Shown piece by piece: positions 43,623-53,943 of a stretch of DNA of 64,000 bases. Location: the NCBI GenBank assembly GCA_017849455.1, contig JAFIGX010000022.1:124001-188000 (forward strand), written 5' to 3'. Both the position numbers and the translations under genes were made by a program. This DNA comes from Pseudobacter sp. (GTDB lineage: Bacteria; Bacteroidota; Bacteroidia; Chitinophagales; Chitinophagaceae). Every line of letters begins with the position of its first letter. Position 1 is the stretch's first letter. Below the pieces are notes generated by a model that worked only from the letters and a program-made list of their open reading frames with translations, did not search any database and had not been told where the DNA came from.

Positions 43623-46600
43623 TTAAAATCCGAATTGCAAACCGAGGGAGTACATTTTCAGGTTGGGGTAATTGAAATTGTTGTACCCTCTTTCAAAAAT
43701 GTTGTTGTTATTGAACTCGGGATCGAGCCCACCGAATTTTGTAATGGTGATCAGGTTCTGCCCCGCCAGTGTTACCTGTGCGTTGGAGAATCCGATCCTC
43801 TTCAGTAAGGAGGGTGGTATCGTGTAAGTGATCCCGATATACTTCAGGCGCATGAAATCTCCTTTTTCCAGCCACCTGTCCGTATCTCCGCGCGAATTCA
43901 GTGTAGACGCATAATAGGCTCTCGGCACATTCGTGTTAGGCGCATCGGGTGTCCAGGGCTTTATCCCGGCCCTGTAGTTTGAATTGTCATCGAAACGGTC
44001 GACCACGCTACGGTATCCATTATACACCGTAGCGCCGAACGAACCGAACCAGTTCATCGTGAGCTCGAAGCTTTTGTATGATGCTCCCATATTCAGGCCC
44101 AGTTCGAAATCGGGCCAGGGGCTTCCTACCACTACTTTATCGTCGTTGGTAATTTGCCCATCCCCGTTATTGTCCTTAAACCGTATATCACCCGGCTTTG
44201 CATTCGGCTGGATCACTTTTCCATCCTTGTTCTTATAATTATTTACCTCATCCATGGTCTGGAATATACCATCTGTCTGCAATACATACCACATACCCGT
44301 TGGAGCGCCGACCTCGGTGACGGTATTCCCCGAGAAAATATTTTTGCGGCCATAGCCCAGGGCAAGCACTCTATTCTTCAGGGTGGTCAGATTAGCGCCT
44401 GCATAATAATCGACAGCGCCTGCTTTCGACCGCCATACAGCCGATAGTTCGAAACCTGTGTTCTTCAGGCTGGCTGCATTGACCACAGGATTGCCACCGT
44501 CATTACCGGTTGTAATGGCGATGGGCATACCGGTCAATACATCTTTTGTTTTGGCGATAAAATATTCTGCGGTTATGGATAAACGGTGGTTGAGCATGGT
44601 GGCATCGATACCGAAGTTGGTTTGGGTCAACGTCTCCACGCGGAGATCGGGGTTCACGAGCCGCACCTGTGTTGCGCCGGGCTCGGTATGCTGGTCGCGC
44701 CCCACCGCGATCGTTGAAAAGGTATTGATCGTTGCCAGGTAATCCCAATAGCCGATATTGCTGCTACCGAGGGTTCCGTGGCTTGCACGTAGTTTCAGGT
44801 CATCGATCCATTTCACCCGGAAAAAATCTTCGCGGCTGATACGCCACGCAGCAGACACCGAAGGGAAGTTGCCCCATTTGTTACTGTTGCTTAACCGGGA
44901 GGAACCATCACGGCGCACCACTGCATTCAGCAAATACTTATCATTGAATTTGTATTCCAGTCGCCCCAGGTAAGAAAGTAAAACTGCCTTCTGTTCGAAC
45001 CCTCCTGTTTGCGGCTCACTGCCCTGGTCCAATACACTGTAATAATACCCGGAAGAATTTTGCAGGAGATTACGTTTGGTGCCCCAAATCTGCGAGTAAG
45101 TATCACGCTGATAGGTTTGTCCGGCTATAACGGTAACGGAATGCTTTCCGAAATTCTCACTGAACGTGAGTGTGTTCTCGATCAGTGCGGATTGCCACCG
45201 GGCGCGGTTCTCATTGGCGATCGCGGGGTCGTAGGCCTGGTTCAGTGTCCAGTTGCCTTCCTTGCGCAGATAGGTATAATGATCGTTGCTGGTCTCGTAT
45301 CCGAGATTGAACCTGTATTTCAGGGACCGAAGTAATTTCAGCTCTGCCCATAAATTACCAAGGATGCGGAAGTTCTCATTGGTGCGGTCTTCCAGGTCGG
45401 CAATGGCGACGGGGTTGGTGCCGAATGTACGGGCTTTCGATTCATTGCCATAGCCATACCCACCGGGATTGGCAGGGTCTTTAACAGGGATCGTGGGCAG
45501 CAGGCGAACAACATCCAAATAAGGATTACCGGACATCTCATCTGCTTTTGCATTGGTGATCGATACGTTTTCCCCAATACTGAAGATGCCTTTCGTGCCC
45601 TGTGTATTGACACGCAGTCCCAGTCTTTTGAAACCTGTACTGATCACGGTCCCTTCATTCCCGAAATAATTGGCCGATACGAAATAGCTTCCATTATCGC
45701 TTCCGCCTGAAAAGCTGGCGTTATAATTCTGCATCGTTCCTGTCTTGAATGCTTCGTTCTGCCAGTCGGTATGTACATTCATGTCGAGGTTTTGCCGTGG
45801 GGCACCGGCATTGTCATAAGCCATATAGTTCAGCCTTGCAAATTCTTCGGTGCCTGCCAGTTTATATCGGGGTGTGACCTGCAGACTGCTCTTCCCGGAG
45901 AACTCCACCCTCATCGGGCCTTTCCTTCCTTTACGGGTGGTAATGATGATCACACCATTGGCAGCGCGTGACCCATAGATAGCGGCAGCCGACACATCTT
46001 TCAGGACCTGGATAGATTCAATGTCGTTGGGATTGAAGTCGCGGTTAGCCACTGCGATCATTCCATCGATCACATATAATGGAGCGGAGCTTTGAAAATT
46101 TTTCAGTCCACGGATCTCGATCTTCGCCTCTGATCCCGGTTGTCCGCCTCCCCGGATGTATACTCCTGCTACCAATCCCTGCATGGCTTCCGCCACGGTG
46201 GTAGCCTGTCTTTTCTGCAGGTCTGCTACCGGCACTACGGAGATGGCGCCGGTAAGGTCTCTTTTCTGTTGAGTACCATACCCGATCACTACTACCTCAC
46301 TCAATGAAGCATCGGCAGGCATCATCTGGCAGTTGATGGCAGACTGCCCTCTGATGGGCAGCTCCTGGGTGATACATCCAACGAAGGTGAAAACAAGTGT
46401 GCCGCTCTTATCGGGCACGGTGATCGAGTAGTGACCGTTGGCATCTGTCTTTGTGCCGGATGAAGTATTCCTGTTCTGCACGCTCACTCCTTCAATGGGA
46501 TTTCCCTTGTTGTCCGTTACCTTCCCCTGAACGGTATGTGCGGACTGGGCCATGGTTCCCGAAGCGATCGTGAAAAGACAGCAGAAGAGAAAGCAGCAAA

Positions 46601-46682
46601 CCGGCAAGGCCGGCGATAGACGGTTTCGTACGAAATTGCGGATGGCGCGATCGAAGCCGTAACCGTGATAAGTTCGTCTCAT
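43623..46682 (-). CDS. SusC-family TonB-dependent glycan transporter (HTCS-controlled PUL)
   Basis: A 1019-residue outer-membrane transporter with a signal sequence (about residues 23-45; VCCFLFCCLFTIASGTMAQ), a carboxypeptidase-D-like domain (about 50-125; QGKVTDNKGNPIEGVSVQNR), the SusC signature LSEVVVIGYGTQQKRDLTGAIS, the plug, and a barrel ending in YSLGLQFGF. No STN domain is present. First gene of the operon with SusD, GH43, a clan GH-A enzyme and GH43. The divergent two-component sensor 158 bases away probably controls it. Confidence 0.95.
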   Translation of the reverse strand: MRRTYHGYGFDRAIRNFVRNRLSPALPVCCFLFCCLFTIASGTMAQSAHTVQGKVTDNKGNPIEGVSVQNRNTSSGTKTDANGHYSITVPDKSGTLVFTFVGCITQELPIRGQSAINCQMMPADASLSEVVVIGYGTQQKRDLTGAISVVPVADLQKRQATTVAEAMQGLVAGVYIRGGGQPGSEAKIEIRGLKNFQSSAPLYVIDGMIAVANRDFNPNDIESIQVLKDVSAAAIYGSRAANGVIIITTRKGRKGPMRVEFSGKSSLQVTPRYKLAGTEEFARLNYMAYDNAGAPRQNLDMNVHTDWQNEAFKTGTMQNYNASFSGGSDNGSYFVSANYFGNEGTVISTGFKRLGLRVNTQGTKGIFSIGENVSITNAKADEMSGNPYLDVVRLLPTIPVKDPANPGGYGYGNESKARTFGTNPVAIADLEDRTNENFRILGNLWAELKLLRSLKYRFNLGYETSNDHYTYLRKEGNWTLNQAYDPAIANENRARWQSALIENTLTFSENFGKHSVTVIAGQTYQRDTYSQIWGTKRNLLQNSSGYYYSVLDQGSEPQTGGFEQKAVLLSYLGRLEYKFNDKYLLNAVVRRDGSSRLSNSNKWGNFPSVSAAWRISREDFFRVKWIDDLKLRASHGTLGSSNIGYWDYLATINTFSTIAVGRDQHTEPGATQVRLVNPDLRVETLTQTNFGIDATMLNHRLSITAEYFIAKTKDVLTGMPIAITTGNDGGNPVVNAASLKNTGFELSAVWRSKAGAVDYYAGANLTTLKNRVLALGYGRKNIFSGNTVTEVGAPTGMWYVLQTDGIFQTMDEVNNYKNKDGKVIQPNAKPGDIRFKDNNGDGQITNDDKVVVGSPWPDFELGLNMGASYKSFELTMNWFGSFGATVYNGYRSVVDRFDDNSNYRAGIKPWTPDAPNTNVPRAYYASTLNSRGDTDRWLEKGDFMRLKYIGITYTIPPSLLKRIGFSNAQVTLAGQNLITITKFGGLDPEFNNNNIFERGYNNFNYPNLKMYSLGLQFGF

Positions 46683-46840
46683 AATGGCAAAGCGTTAGTG
46701 GTTGTTAGAATGTTTTATTTATTTTTAATCATTCCAGGGCAGGATAGTTTATTCCAAAGGAAACTATTTATCTTTTCATTGTCGAACGGAATTGTATCAT
46801 TCTTTCTTCATTTTGTCTCAATCTGTATTTCGCTTGCTGT
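46683..46840. promoter_or_regulatory. Divergent control region between susC and the PUL sensor kinase
   Basis: 158 AT-rich bases between oppositely directed genes. They contain an inverted repeat ATAGTTT-N10-AAACTAT (46744-46767), a candidate site for the AraC-type response regulator encoded at 50026. No clear TAnnTTTG box was found for susC; TATTTCGC close to the sensor start is a weak match for its promoter. Confidence 0.4.
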
Positions 46841-49800
46841 ATGAAGAAAAAAAGTCTGATCATATTATCCTTATTGGTGATGGGCTTGCAGCCAGTGATG
46901 GCTCAATCCTATTATTTCACACATTACCAGGTGGAGAACGGTCTTTCGAACAATGCGGTGATCTGTAGTCTGCAGGACCATCAGGGCTTCTTATGGTTCG
47001 GCACCAAGGATGGGCTCAACCGGTTCGACGGATATTCATTCAAGGTCTTCCGGAATGACCCGGATGATCCGCAGAGTATCGGCAGCAATTTTATCTATTC
47101 TTTATTTGAGGACAGGAAAGGTATCCTTTGGGTGGGATGTGATCGCGGGCTTTTTACTTATGATGCCAATACCGAGACCTTTCGCCGAGTAGAAAAAACG
47201 CCCACGCAGGAAGTGATGTCGCTCCAGGTGGATGACAATGGCAATTGCTGGTTCGTTTGCAGAACGGTCCTGTACAGGTATAATGAAAAAACAGGAGCAG
47301 TGAATACCTGTAGTGTTCCGGGAAATTCCGGTGTAACCTCCATCTGCATCACGACCGATGGAACATTCTGGGCAGCCACTACAGAGGGCACGGTGAACAG
47401 GTTCGACCCGGCCGCCAACTCCTTCAAATGCTATGATCTGTTTGCCGGAACGAATACTACCATATCGAGATGGATCGAAAAACTCTATGATACGCAGAGA
47501 GGGTCATTGCTGGTAGGCACAGCCAAACAGGGAGCCAGGCTCTTCGACATGACGACAGGCGCCGTCAAAAATGTGCTCACCTATAATGCCGATCATTCGG
47601 ATATTTTCGTGAGAGGATTCATTCATCATACGGACGATGAATACTGGATAGCCACAGAATCGGGCATTTTCATTTATACCATGAATGACGGACATGTGTT
47701 GAACCTGAAAAAGAATTACAATGATCCGTATTCCATTTCAGACAACGCCGTATACACTTTTTGCAAGGACAAAGAAGGTGGGATCTGGGCCGGCACATAT
47801 TTTGGCGGGCTCAATTATTACCCTAAACAATACACGAGCTTCAAGAAATTCTTTCCTGAATATGGTATCAACTCTATCAGTGGTAATGCCGTGCGGGAGA
47901 TCTGCCGCGACCGGCAGGGCAATATGTGGATTGGCACCGAAGATGCAGGGCTCAACAAGATGGACGTAAACACCGGCCTCTTTACCCATTTCCATTCGGA
48001 TGATCCCAAACATACCGTATCGCATTCCAATATCCATGGACTGCTGATCGATGGAGATAAGCTATGGATCGGCACCTTCCATCATGGTCTCGATGTGCTC
48101 GATGTGAAAACAGGTAAGGTGGTGCGGCATTATTCAGCAGCAACACATGCCTTGAAAAGCGACTTCGTTTATTGTTTGTTCAGGACCCGCTCCGGCAGGA
48201 TCATTGCAGGCACCGACCGTGGGCTGTTCTACTATGACCGGCAGAAAGATGATTTTACCGCCATCACAGAGATCCCTCCTGGGTTCTATACCATCATGTA
48301 TGAAGACAGGTTCGGCACGATCTGGGCTGGTACGTATAGTGAAGGGGTTTGGTTTTTCAATCCTCATACCCGGCAGAGCGGAAACTATAAATATGACCTG
48401 GACAACAGGGCCAGCCTGGCCGGTAACCGCGTGAACTGGATCTTCGAAGACAGCCGGAAAGAGCTTTGGATCGCGGTGGAAGGCGGGCTGTGTAAACTGG
48501 AACGCGATAAGAATGCATTCAAAAGATATACCACCAAAGATGGGTTCCCCAGCAATATCCTGTTTGCCGTGCTGGAAGATGCACAAAAAAATTTCTGGGT
48601 CAGTACATCGAAAGGGCTCGCCTCTTTCTCCCCGGTAACAGGAGCTATCAAAGTATATACAAAAGCAAACGGATTGCTCAGTGATCAGTTCAACTATAAT
48701 TCCGCCTGGAAAGATGCAGATGGCCGCATGTATTTCGGCAGTGTAAAAGGGATGATCAGCTTTCACCCGGATGAATTCATCCGGAATACATTTCTGCCGC
48801 CGGTCTATATCACCGGCTTCCAGGTGTACGACAAAGAATTAGGCATCAATAAAAAAGGGTCGCCGCTGAAAAGATCGATCACTTATACGGAGGCTATCAC
48901 ACTCGACCATGACCAGTCTTCCTTCAGCATCGATTTTGCGGCCCTGAGCTATACAGCTCCACAGATGACCGAATATGCTTATAAAATGGACGGGCTCGAC
49001 AAGGACTGGACCTATCTCACCACCAACCGTAAAGCCTATTTTACAGAGTTGTCGCCCGGCTCTTATGTCTTCAATGTAAAAGCTGCCAATAGCAGCGGTA
49101 TCTGGAACAGCCAGGCAGCCAGGCTTACGATCAGGATACTGCCGCCATTCTGGGCCAGCACCTGGGCATACATATTATATATAGCATTACTGGCCGGCGC
49201 CATCTGGCTGATCGTACGTAATTACCATCGGAGAACGGAAGAAAAAAACAAAAGGAACCTCGACCTGCTCGAACATGAAAAGGAAAAAGAGATCTACCAG
49301 GCCAAGATCGAATTCTTTACCAATGTGGCGCATGAGATACGCACTCCGCTCACACTGATCAAAGGACCTATGGAAAAGATCATCAGGCAGGCGGATGAGG
49401 TCCCGTCCATGAAGAACAACCTCCAGATCATGCAGCGTAATACCGACCGCCTCCTCGATCTGACCAGCCAATTGCTCGACTTCCGCAAAACAGAGATCAA
49501 AGGCTTTAGCCTGAATTTCGTGAAAGCCGATATTGTTGCGGTACTGAAGGATAATTATTCGCGCTTCAGGCTCGCAGCAGAACAAAAAGGATTGCGTTTC
49601 AGATTCGATGCACCTGATCAGCTATATGCCTATGTCGACGTAGAAGCGCTGAATAAAATAATCAGCAACCTCCTGAACAATGCCATCAAATATGCAAAGA
49701 GCAAGGTCCTCATTTGTGTATTGCCTGTTGCAGAAGGAGACAGGACCTTTACCATAGAAATAAAAAATGACGGGCGTCTCATCCCCCCTGAAATGAAAGA

Positions 49801-49996
49801 GAAGATCTTCGAGACCTTTTTCCGTATGAAGGAAACGGAAAAACAATCAGGCACGGGGATCGGGCTTGCGCTGGCCCGCTCCCTGGTTGAATTACATAAA
49901 GGGGCATTGTATCTGAAAAACCCGGAAAACGAGATGAACATTTTTGCATTGGTATTGCCCGTTCACCAGGAAATTGAATTCAACCTGGGAAAATAA
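46841..49996 (+). CDS. PUL sensor histidine kinase (hybrid two-component type without fused regulator)
   Basis: A 1051-residue membrane sensor. A signal sequence (MKKKSLIILSLLVMGLQPVMAQ) precedes two seven-bladed propellers of Reg_prop repeats (LWFGTKDGLNRFDG, MWIGTEDAGLNKMD and similar, about 25-680), a Y_Y_Y domain (about 690-755; YKMDGLDKDWTYL), one membrane helix (about 770-795), the HisKA domain with phospho-accepting H831 (NVAHEIRTPLTLIK) and the HATPase domain (KIISNLLNNAIKYA, then GTGIGLALARSLVELH). It should sense a periplasmic oligosaccharide. In most hybrid systems a receiver and AraC domain follow in the same protein; here the protein stops after the ATPase domain and the regulator is the next gene, 29 bases on. 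Confidence 0.93.
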   Translation: MKKKSLIILSLLVMGLQPVMAQSYYFTHYQVENGLSNNAVICSLQDHQGFLWFGTKDGLNRFDGYSFKVFRNDPDDPQSIGSNFIYSLFEDRKGILWVGCDRGLFTYDANTETFRRVEKTPTQEVMSLQVDDNGNCWFVCRTVLYRYNEKTGAVNTCSVPGNSGVTSICITTDGTFWAATTEGTVNRFDPAANSFKCYDLFAGTNTTISRWIEKLYDTQRGSLLVGTAKQGARLFDMTTGAVKNVLTYNADHSDIFVRGFIHHTDDEYWIATESGIFIYTMNDGHVLNLKKNYNDPYSISDNAVYTFCKDKEGGIWAGTYFGGLNYYPKQYTSFKKFFPEYGINSISGNAVREICRDRQGNMWIGTEDAGLNKMDVNTGLFTHFHSDDPKHTVSHSNIHGLLIDGDKLWIGTFHHGLDVLDVKTGKVVRHYSAATHALKSDFVYCLFRTRSGRIIAGTDRGLFYYDRQKDDFTAITEIPPGFYTIMYEDRFGTIWAGTYSEGVWFFNPHTRQSGNYKYDLDNRASLAGNRVNWIFEDSRKELWIAVEGGLCKLERDKNAFKRYTTKDGFPSNILFAVLEDAQKNFWVSTSKGLASFSPVTGAIKVYTKANGLLSDQFNYNSAWKDADGRMYFGSVKGMISFHPDEFIRNTFLPPVYITGFQVYDKELGINKKGSPLKRSITYTEAITLDHDQSSFSIDFAALSYTAPQMTEYAYKMDGLDKDWTYLTTNRKAYFTELSPGSYVFNVKAANSSGIWNSQAARLTIRILPPFWASTWAYILYIALLAGAIWLIVRNYHRRTEEKNKRNLDLLEHEKEKEIYQAKIEFFTNVAHEIRTPLTLIKGPMEKIIRQADEVPSMKNNLQIMQRNTDRLLDLTSQLLDFRKTEIKGFSLNFVKADIVAVLKDNYSRFRLAAEQKGLRFRFDAPDQLYAYVDVEALNKIISNLLNNAIKYAKSKVLICVLPVAEGDRTFTIEIKNDGRLIPPEMKEKIFETFFRMKETEKQSGTGIGLALARSLVELHKGALYLKNPENEMNIFALVLPVHQEIEFNLGK

Positions 49997-50025
49997 AAGC
50001 TACAAACTGCATTCAAAAATATAGT

Positions 50026-50802
50026 ATGAACCCGGTGATCTTATTGGTGGATGATAATGAAGAAATACTCGATTTCATTTCAGATGATCTGAGTGAAAAA
50101 TATACCGTTCTTAAAGCACTGAACGGCAGGCAGGCATTGTCGGTCCTCGCAGAAGAATCCGTGCAACTGGTGGTCAGTGATGTAATGATGCCGGTCATGG
50201 ACGGCTTCGAATTATGCAGCAATATCAAATCCAATTTTGAATACAGCCATATTCCAGTCATACTCCTGACTGCCAAGAATTCACTGCAATCGAAGATAGA
50301 GGGATTGGAACTGGGGGCAGATGCCTATATCGAAAAACCATTTTCTCCGGAACACTTACAGGTACAGATCGCCAACCTCCTCTCCAACCGCAACAAGATC
50401 AGGGAATATTTCGCCAGCACGCCACTGGCCCATATCCGCACCATGGCCTACTCCAGGGCAGATGAACAGTTCCTGGAAAAGCTCAACGATATTATCTATA
50501 AAAAGCTCGACAATACAGAGCTGCACGTAGAGCACCTGGCAGATACCATGAACATGAGCCGGGCCACACTGTACCGGAAAATCAAAGCGATCACCGATCT
50601 GACCCCCAATGAACTGATCAACCTGGCGCGATTGAAAAAGGCGGCAGAGCTGCTGGCATCGAACGATTACAAGATCTATGAAGTGTCTGAAATGACGGGC
50701 TTCAGCTCGCAGACACATTTCGGAAGAAGCTTTCTCAAACAGTTCGGCATCTCCCCTTCAGAATATATTGTGCTGAAGCGGGAAGAGCGGAAACGTATGT
50801 AG
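50026..50802 (+). CDS. Response regulator, receiver plus AraC-type DNA-binding domain
   Basis: A 258-residue regulator. The receiver domain (about 3-118) has the acidic pair D9/D10, phospho-acceptor D52 (VVSDVMMPVMDG) and the lysine in EKPF. The AraC-type double helix-turn-helix (about 155-250; VEHLADTMNMSRATLYRKIK and YEVSEMTGFSSQTHFGRSF) binds DNA. It corresponds to the C-terminal third of a hybrid two-component protein, encoded as an independent gene with its own ATG. It lies in a different frame from the sensor gene, and both ends are complete, so this is a real two-gene arrangement and not a recent frameshift. Likely target: the divergent susC promoter. Confidence 0.93.
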   Translation: MNPVILLVDDNEEILDFISDDLSEKYTVLKALNGRQALSVLAEESVQLVVSDVMMPVMDGFELCSNIKSNFEYSHIPVILLTAKNSLQSKIEGLELGADAYIEKPFSPEHLQVQIANLLSNRNKIREYFASTPLAHIRTMAYSRADEQFLEKLNDIIYKKLDNTELHVEHLADTMNMSRATLYRKIKAITDLTPNELINLARLKKAAELLASNDYKIYEVSEMTGFSSQTHFGRSFLKQFGISPSEYIVLKREERKRM

Positions 50803-50856
50803 AATTATTTCTCTCAGAAGAAGACGAACCTCCTTTCTTATCCACTTCTCGATGTA

Positions 50857-53800
50857 TTAACCTGCCAACGATACTTCCTGGACCTTGGGTGGTATCAATT
50901 TATAGATCACCGGCGTTACGATCCTCGACAGGATGGTTGATGAGATCAATCCTCCGATCAATACCAGCGCCAGCGGGGATATAAGCGGGTTGCTGCTGAT
51001 AGCGATGGGGAGCAACCCACCGGTAGCAGTAAGTGAGGTGAGCACGATCGGTAAGAACCTGATCTCGCCAGCTTCCCGGATCGCCTCCTCGACCGTTTTT
51101 CCCTGTTCACGCAACTGGTTGGTAAAATCAACCAGCAGGATAGAATTTTTCACTTCAATACCAGCCAGCCCGATAAAGCCTAAGATGGCGACAAATGATA
51201 ATGGATTACCCGTCATCCATAACATGGCAACGCCCCCGATAACGCCCAATGGTATCACCGACAAAACGATCAATGTGCTCTTGAATGTCTTGAATTCGAG
51301 GATCAACACCATGATGAAGAGAAATACCGTTGCTATCACGATCGTCATGAACCCTCCCCCGAAAGTCTCTTTCTCACTTTCTGCCTCTCCCGCCAATTGT
51401 ACTTCATAACCCGGAGGCAGGTTCAGTTTCGCCGATTTATCCAAAAACTCCTTATTGATCTTTTCGGTCAACACTCCTTTATCCGCAAAAGCGGTGACCA
51501 CCACAAATCTTTTTTTATCGAGGTGCTTTACGGTAACCGGCGATGTTTCAAATTCCAACCGGGCCACCTGGTTCAAAGGTACCGGCGTACCAGTGGCGTT
51601 ATTGATGAAAAGATTATTGAAAGTATTGAGGGTGGCAAAATTTTCTTTGGGTGCGCTCAGCAGGATATCGTAGTCGTCTCCTTTATCATCCGTATACTTG
51701 CCTATCCCGAAACCGGCCACTGCCAGGCGAACGGTGCGGTCGATATCTGCTGTCTGTATCCCAAGTGTTCGTGACTTGTCTGTATTGATCGCCACTTTCA
51801 GATCGGACTTCAACACTTCCACTTCATTGTTCACATAGATGGTGCCCGGTGTCGATTTCAGGATCGATTCCACATCATTGGCAATACGGCGCAAAGTATC
51901 GAGGTTATCGCCCGTAACGCGGATGGCAACTGGCGCTTCGATCGGTGGTCCCTGTTCAAAATCTTTCACTTCGATCTTTGTTCCGGCCACGGGTAAAAAT
52001 TTTTCACGCAAGGTCTCGATCAGGGCCTTCTTCCGGGTTGGACTAACATCCTTTTTCAACTGCACGAATACCTGTGCAAAATCCCCTTTTTCATTTTCCT
52101 GGATCACATTATAATAGATGCGGGGATTGCCCTTGCCAACATTGGTGGTAAAATATTCTATCAGCGGTTCTTTCTTCAATTCCGATTCAACAAACCTGGC
52201 CATCTTATCGGTTGCTTCTATATTGGATTGCAAAGGCATATTGATGTTGATGAGGAACTGCGGTTTTTCGGAAGCAGGGAACAGGCGAAACCCGATGACA
52301 GGGAATAGAACGAGTGATGCGCCAAATAAGGCAAAGGCGATCACCAGTGTGAGCACAGGGCGTTTCAATGCCTTATCGAGCAAACGGGAATAACTTCCGC
52401 TGATGAGCTTTTGCAGTCCTCTCAGGAAAATATTTCCCTGGTGGTCATGATGCGTTTTCAGGATGCGGCTGGCGAGAAAAGGAACGATGGTCAGTGATAC
52501 CAACATGGAGGCCAGCACGGAGCTGATCACTGCCAATGGTAAACCCCGGATGAATTCTCCGGCCGCTTCAGGCATAAAAACGATCGGTAAAAAAGCAATG
52601 ATGAGCGTAGCCGTACATCCTATAACGGCAAGACCTATCTGCTTTGTCGCCTCTATGGCCGCCTGTGTTTTGGAATATCCTTCCCTTAGCCACCGCTCTA
52701 TATTTTCGACAACCACGATGCTGTCATCGACAAGCAGGCCCAGCGCTACTACCAGCCCCACAATACTCAACTGGTTCAATGAATAGCCCATTGCATTCAG
52801 GGCGATCAACCCCAGTGCCAACGAAAGCGGGATGGCCACCATCACGATCAGGGAAGCACGATAACCAAGCGGCAACAGGGTGATCAGCACGAGACCGATG
52901 GCGATCAGGAAATCGACGCCCAGTCCGCTCAACCGCCTGTCCACATTCTCAGCCTGGTCGAAATGTTTGATCATCTCGATATTGGCAGGCAGTCTTTTTT
53001 CGAAAGCGTCGAGCACAGGTTGGTACTCTTTCTGTGTTTTGGCAATATTCAATCCGGGCTTTTGGGCAGCCGTTACCAAAACTGCACGATGGCCATTCAG
53101 CCGCGTAATATGTTTTACTTCTTCATAATTGAAGGCAACGGTGGCGATATCTTTCAGGTAAATGATCTGGCCGTTTGCTGTATATACCACCGTATTCCCG
53201 ATCTCTTCGATATTCTTGTATTTGCCACTGGTTTTGACATTGAAAGTTTTGGTGCCCGCATGGATACTGCCGCCGGGAATATTGGCCGCTTCGCTTTGGA
53301 TGGCGCCGATCACTACGTTCAACGGAATATTCAGTTGAGCGATCTTGTCGAGCTGCAAATCGATCCGCACGATCTGTTCCGGCACACCCCAGTATTCTAC
53401 TTTTTTCAGGCTCTTGACCTTCTCCAGTTCTTCTTTCAAATGATCGGCCGTTTGGCGCAAAACGGCATTGGAAGCGTTCTCCGAGATCAGCGCCACCTGG
53501 AGCACGTTCACATCGCTGGGCATCACCTTACGTACTTCGATACTATGAATATCATTCGGCAGATCGGACCGCAGGGCATTTACCTCACGCACCAGTTCCT
53601 GGTATTTGGCTTCCACATCGCTGCTGTATTTATACTCCACGGTGATCACTGCCACACCATCGTCGATGCGGGTAGTCATCTTTTTGAGATCTTCCAGCTC
53701 ACTGATCTTTTTTTCAAGGGGCTTTACCACCAGTTCTTCCATATCCTTTGGACTGGTGCCCGGATACAGGATCACGATGGGATATTGCGGCGGGTGGATA

Positions 53801-53916
53801 TCCGGGTCTTCCGCTCTGGGCATATTGAGAAGTGTAGTGAGGCCCACTACAGCTATCATCAGGAATAAAACCAGTGTAAGCTGTGAATTTTTAACGAAGA
53901 AAGAAACGACTTTCAT
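50857..53916 (-). CDS. RND efflux pump, AcrB/HAE1-type inner-membrane transporter
   Basis: A 1019-residue, 12-helix RND transporter with two large periplasmic loops. The N-terminal helix is followed by PRAEDPDIHPPQYPIVILYPG. Helix 4 carries the proton-relay aspartates in LGLLVDDSIVVVENIERWL, and the motif GLAGIEVKNSILLVDF lies in helix 10-11. It exports drugs or other hydrophobic compounds by proton antiport, working with the adaptor and TolC-like proteins encoded just upstream. Third gene of a minus-strand operon. It resembles the shorter HAE1/MdtC-type pumps of Bacteroidota more than the canonical AcrB length of about 1050. The exported compound is unknown. Confidence 0.93.
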   Translation of the reverse strand: MKVVSFFVKNSQLTLVLFLMIAVVGLTTLLNMPRAEDPDIHPPQYPIVILYPGTSPKDMEELVVKPLEKKISELEDLKKMTTRIDDGVAVITVEYKYSSDVEAKYQELVREVNALRSDLPNDIHSIEVRKVMPSDVNVLQVALISENASNAVLRQTADHLKEELEKVKSLKKVEYWGVPEQIVRIDLQLDKIAQLNIPLNVVIGAIQSEAANIPGGSIHAGTKTFNVKTSGKYKNIEEIGNTVVYTANGQIIYLKDIATVAFNYEEVKHITRLNGHRAVLVTAAQKPGLNIAKTQKEYQPVLDAFEKRLPANIEMIKHFDQAENVDRRLSGLGVDFLIAIGLVLITLLPLGYRASLIVMVAIPLSLALGLIALNAMGYSLNQLSIVGLVVALGLLVDDSIVVVENIERWLREGYSKTQAAIEATKQIGLAVIGCTATLIIAFLPIVFMPEAAGEFIRGLPLAVISSVLASMLVSLTIVPFLASRILKTHHDHQGNIFLRGLQKLISGSYSRLLDKALKRPVLTLVIAFALFGASLVLFPVIGFRLFPASEKPQFLININMPLQSNIEATDKMARFVESELKKEPLIEYFTTNVGKGNPRIYYNVIQENEKGDFAQVFVQLKKDVSPTRKKALIETLREKFLPVAGTKIEVKDFEQGPPIEAPVAIRVTGDNLDTLRRIANDVESILKSTPGTIYVNNEVEVLKSDLKVAINTDKSRTLGIQTADIDRTVRLAVAGFGIGKYTDDKGDDYDILLSAPKENFATLNTFNNLFINNATGTPVPLNQVARLEFETSPVTVKHLDKKRFVVVTAFADKGVLTEKINKEFLDKSAKLNLPPGYEVQLAGEAESEKETFGGGFMTIVIATVFLFIMVLILEFKTFKSTLIVLSVIPLGVIGGVAMLWMTGNPLSFVAILGFIGLAGIEVKNSILLVDFTNQLREQGKTVEEAIREAGEIRFLPIVLTSLTATGGLLPIAISSNPLISPLALVLIGGLISSTILSRIVTPVIYKLIPPKVQEVSLAG

Positions 53917-53943
53917 AACCTGTTGATTAAAGCGTCTGAATTT

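Noticed and set aside
38854..50802. Inclusion of the GH43 operon in the LacI regulon
   Set aside because: No copy of the GCTTAAACGTTTAAGC-type operator was found before its susC or its genes, and it has its own two-component regulator.
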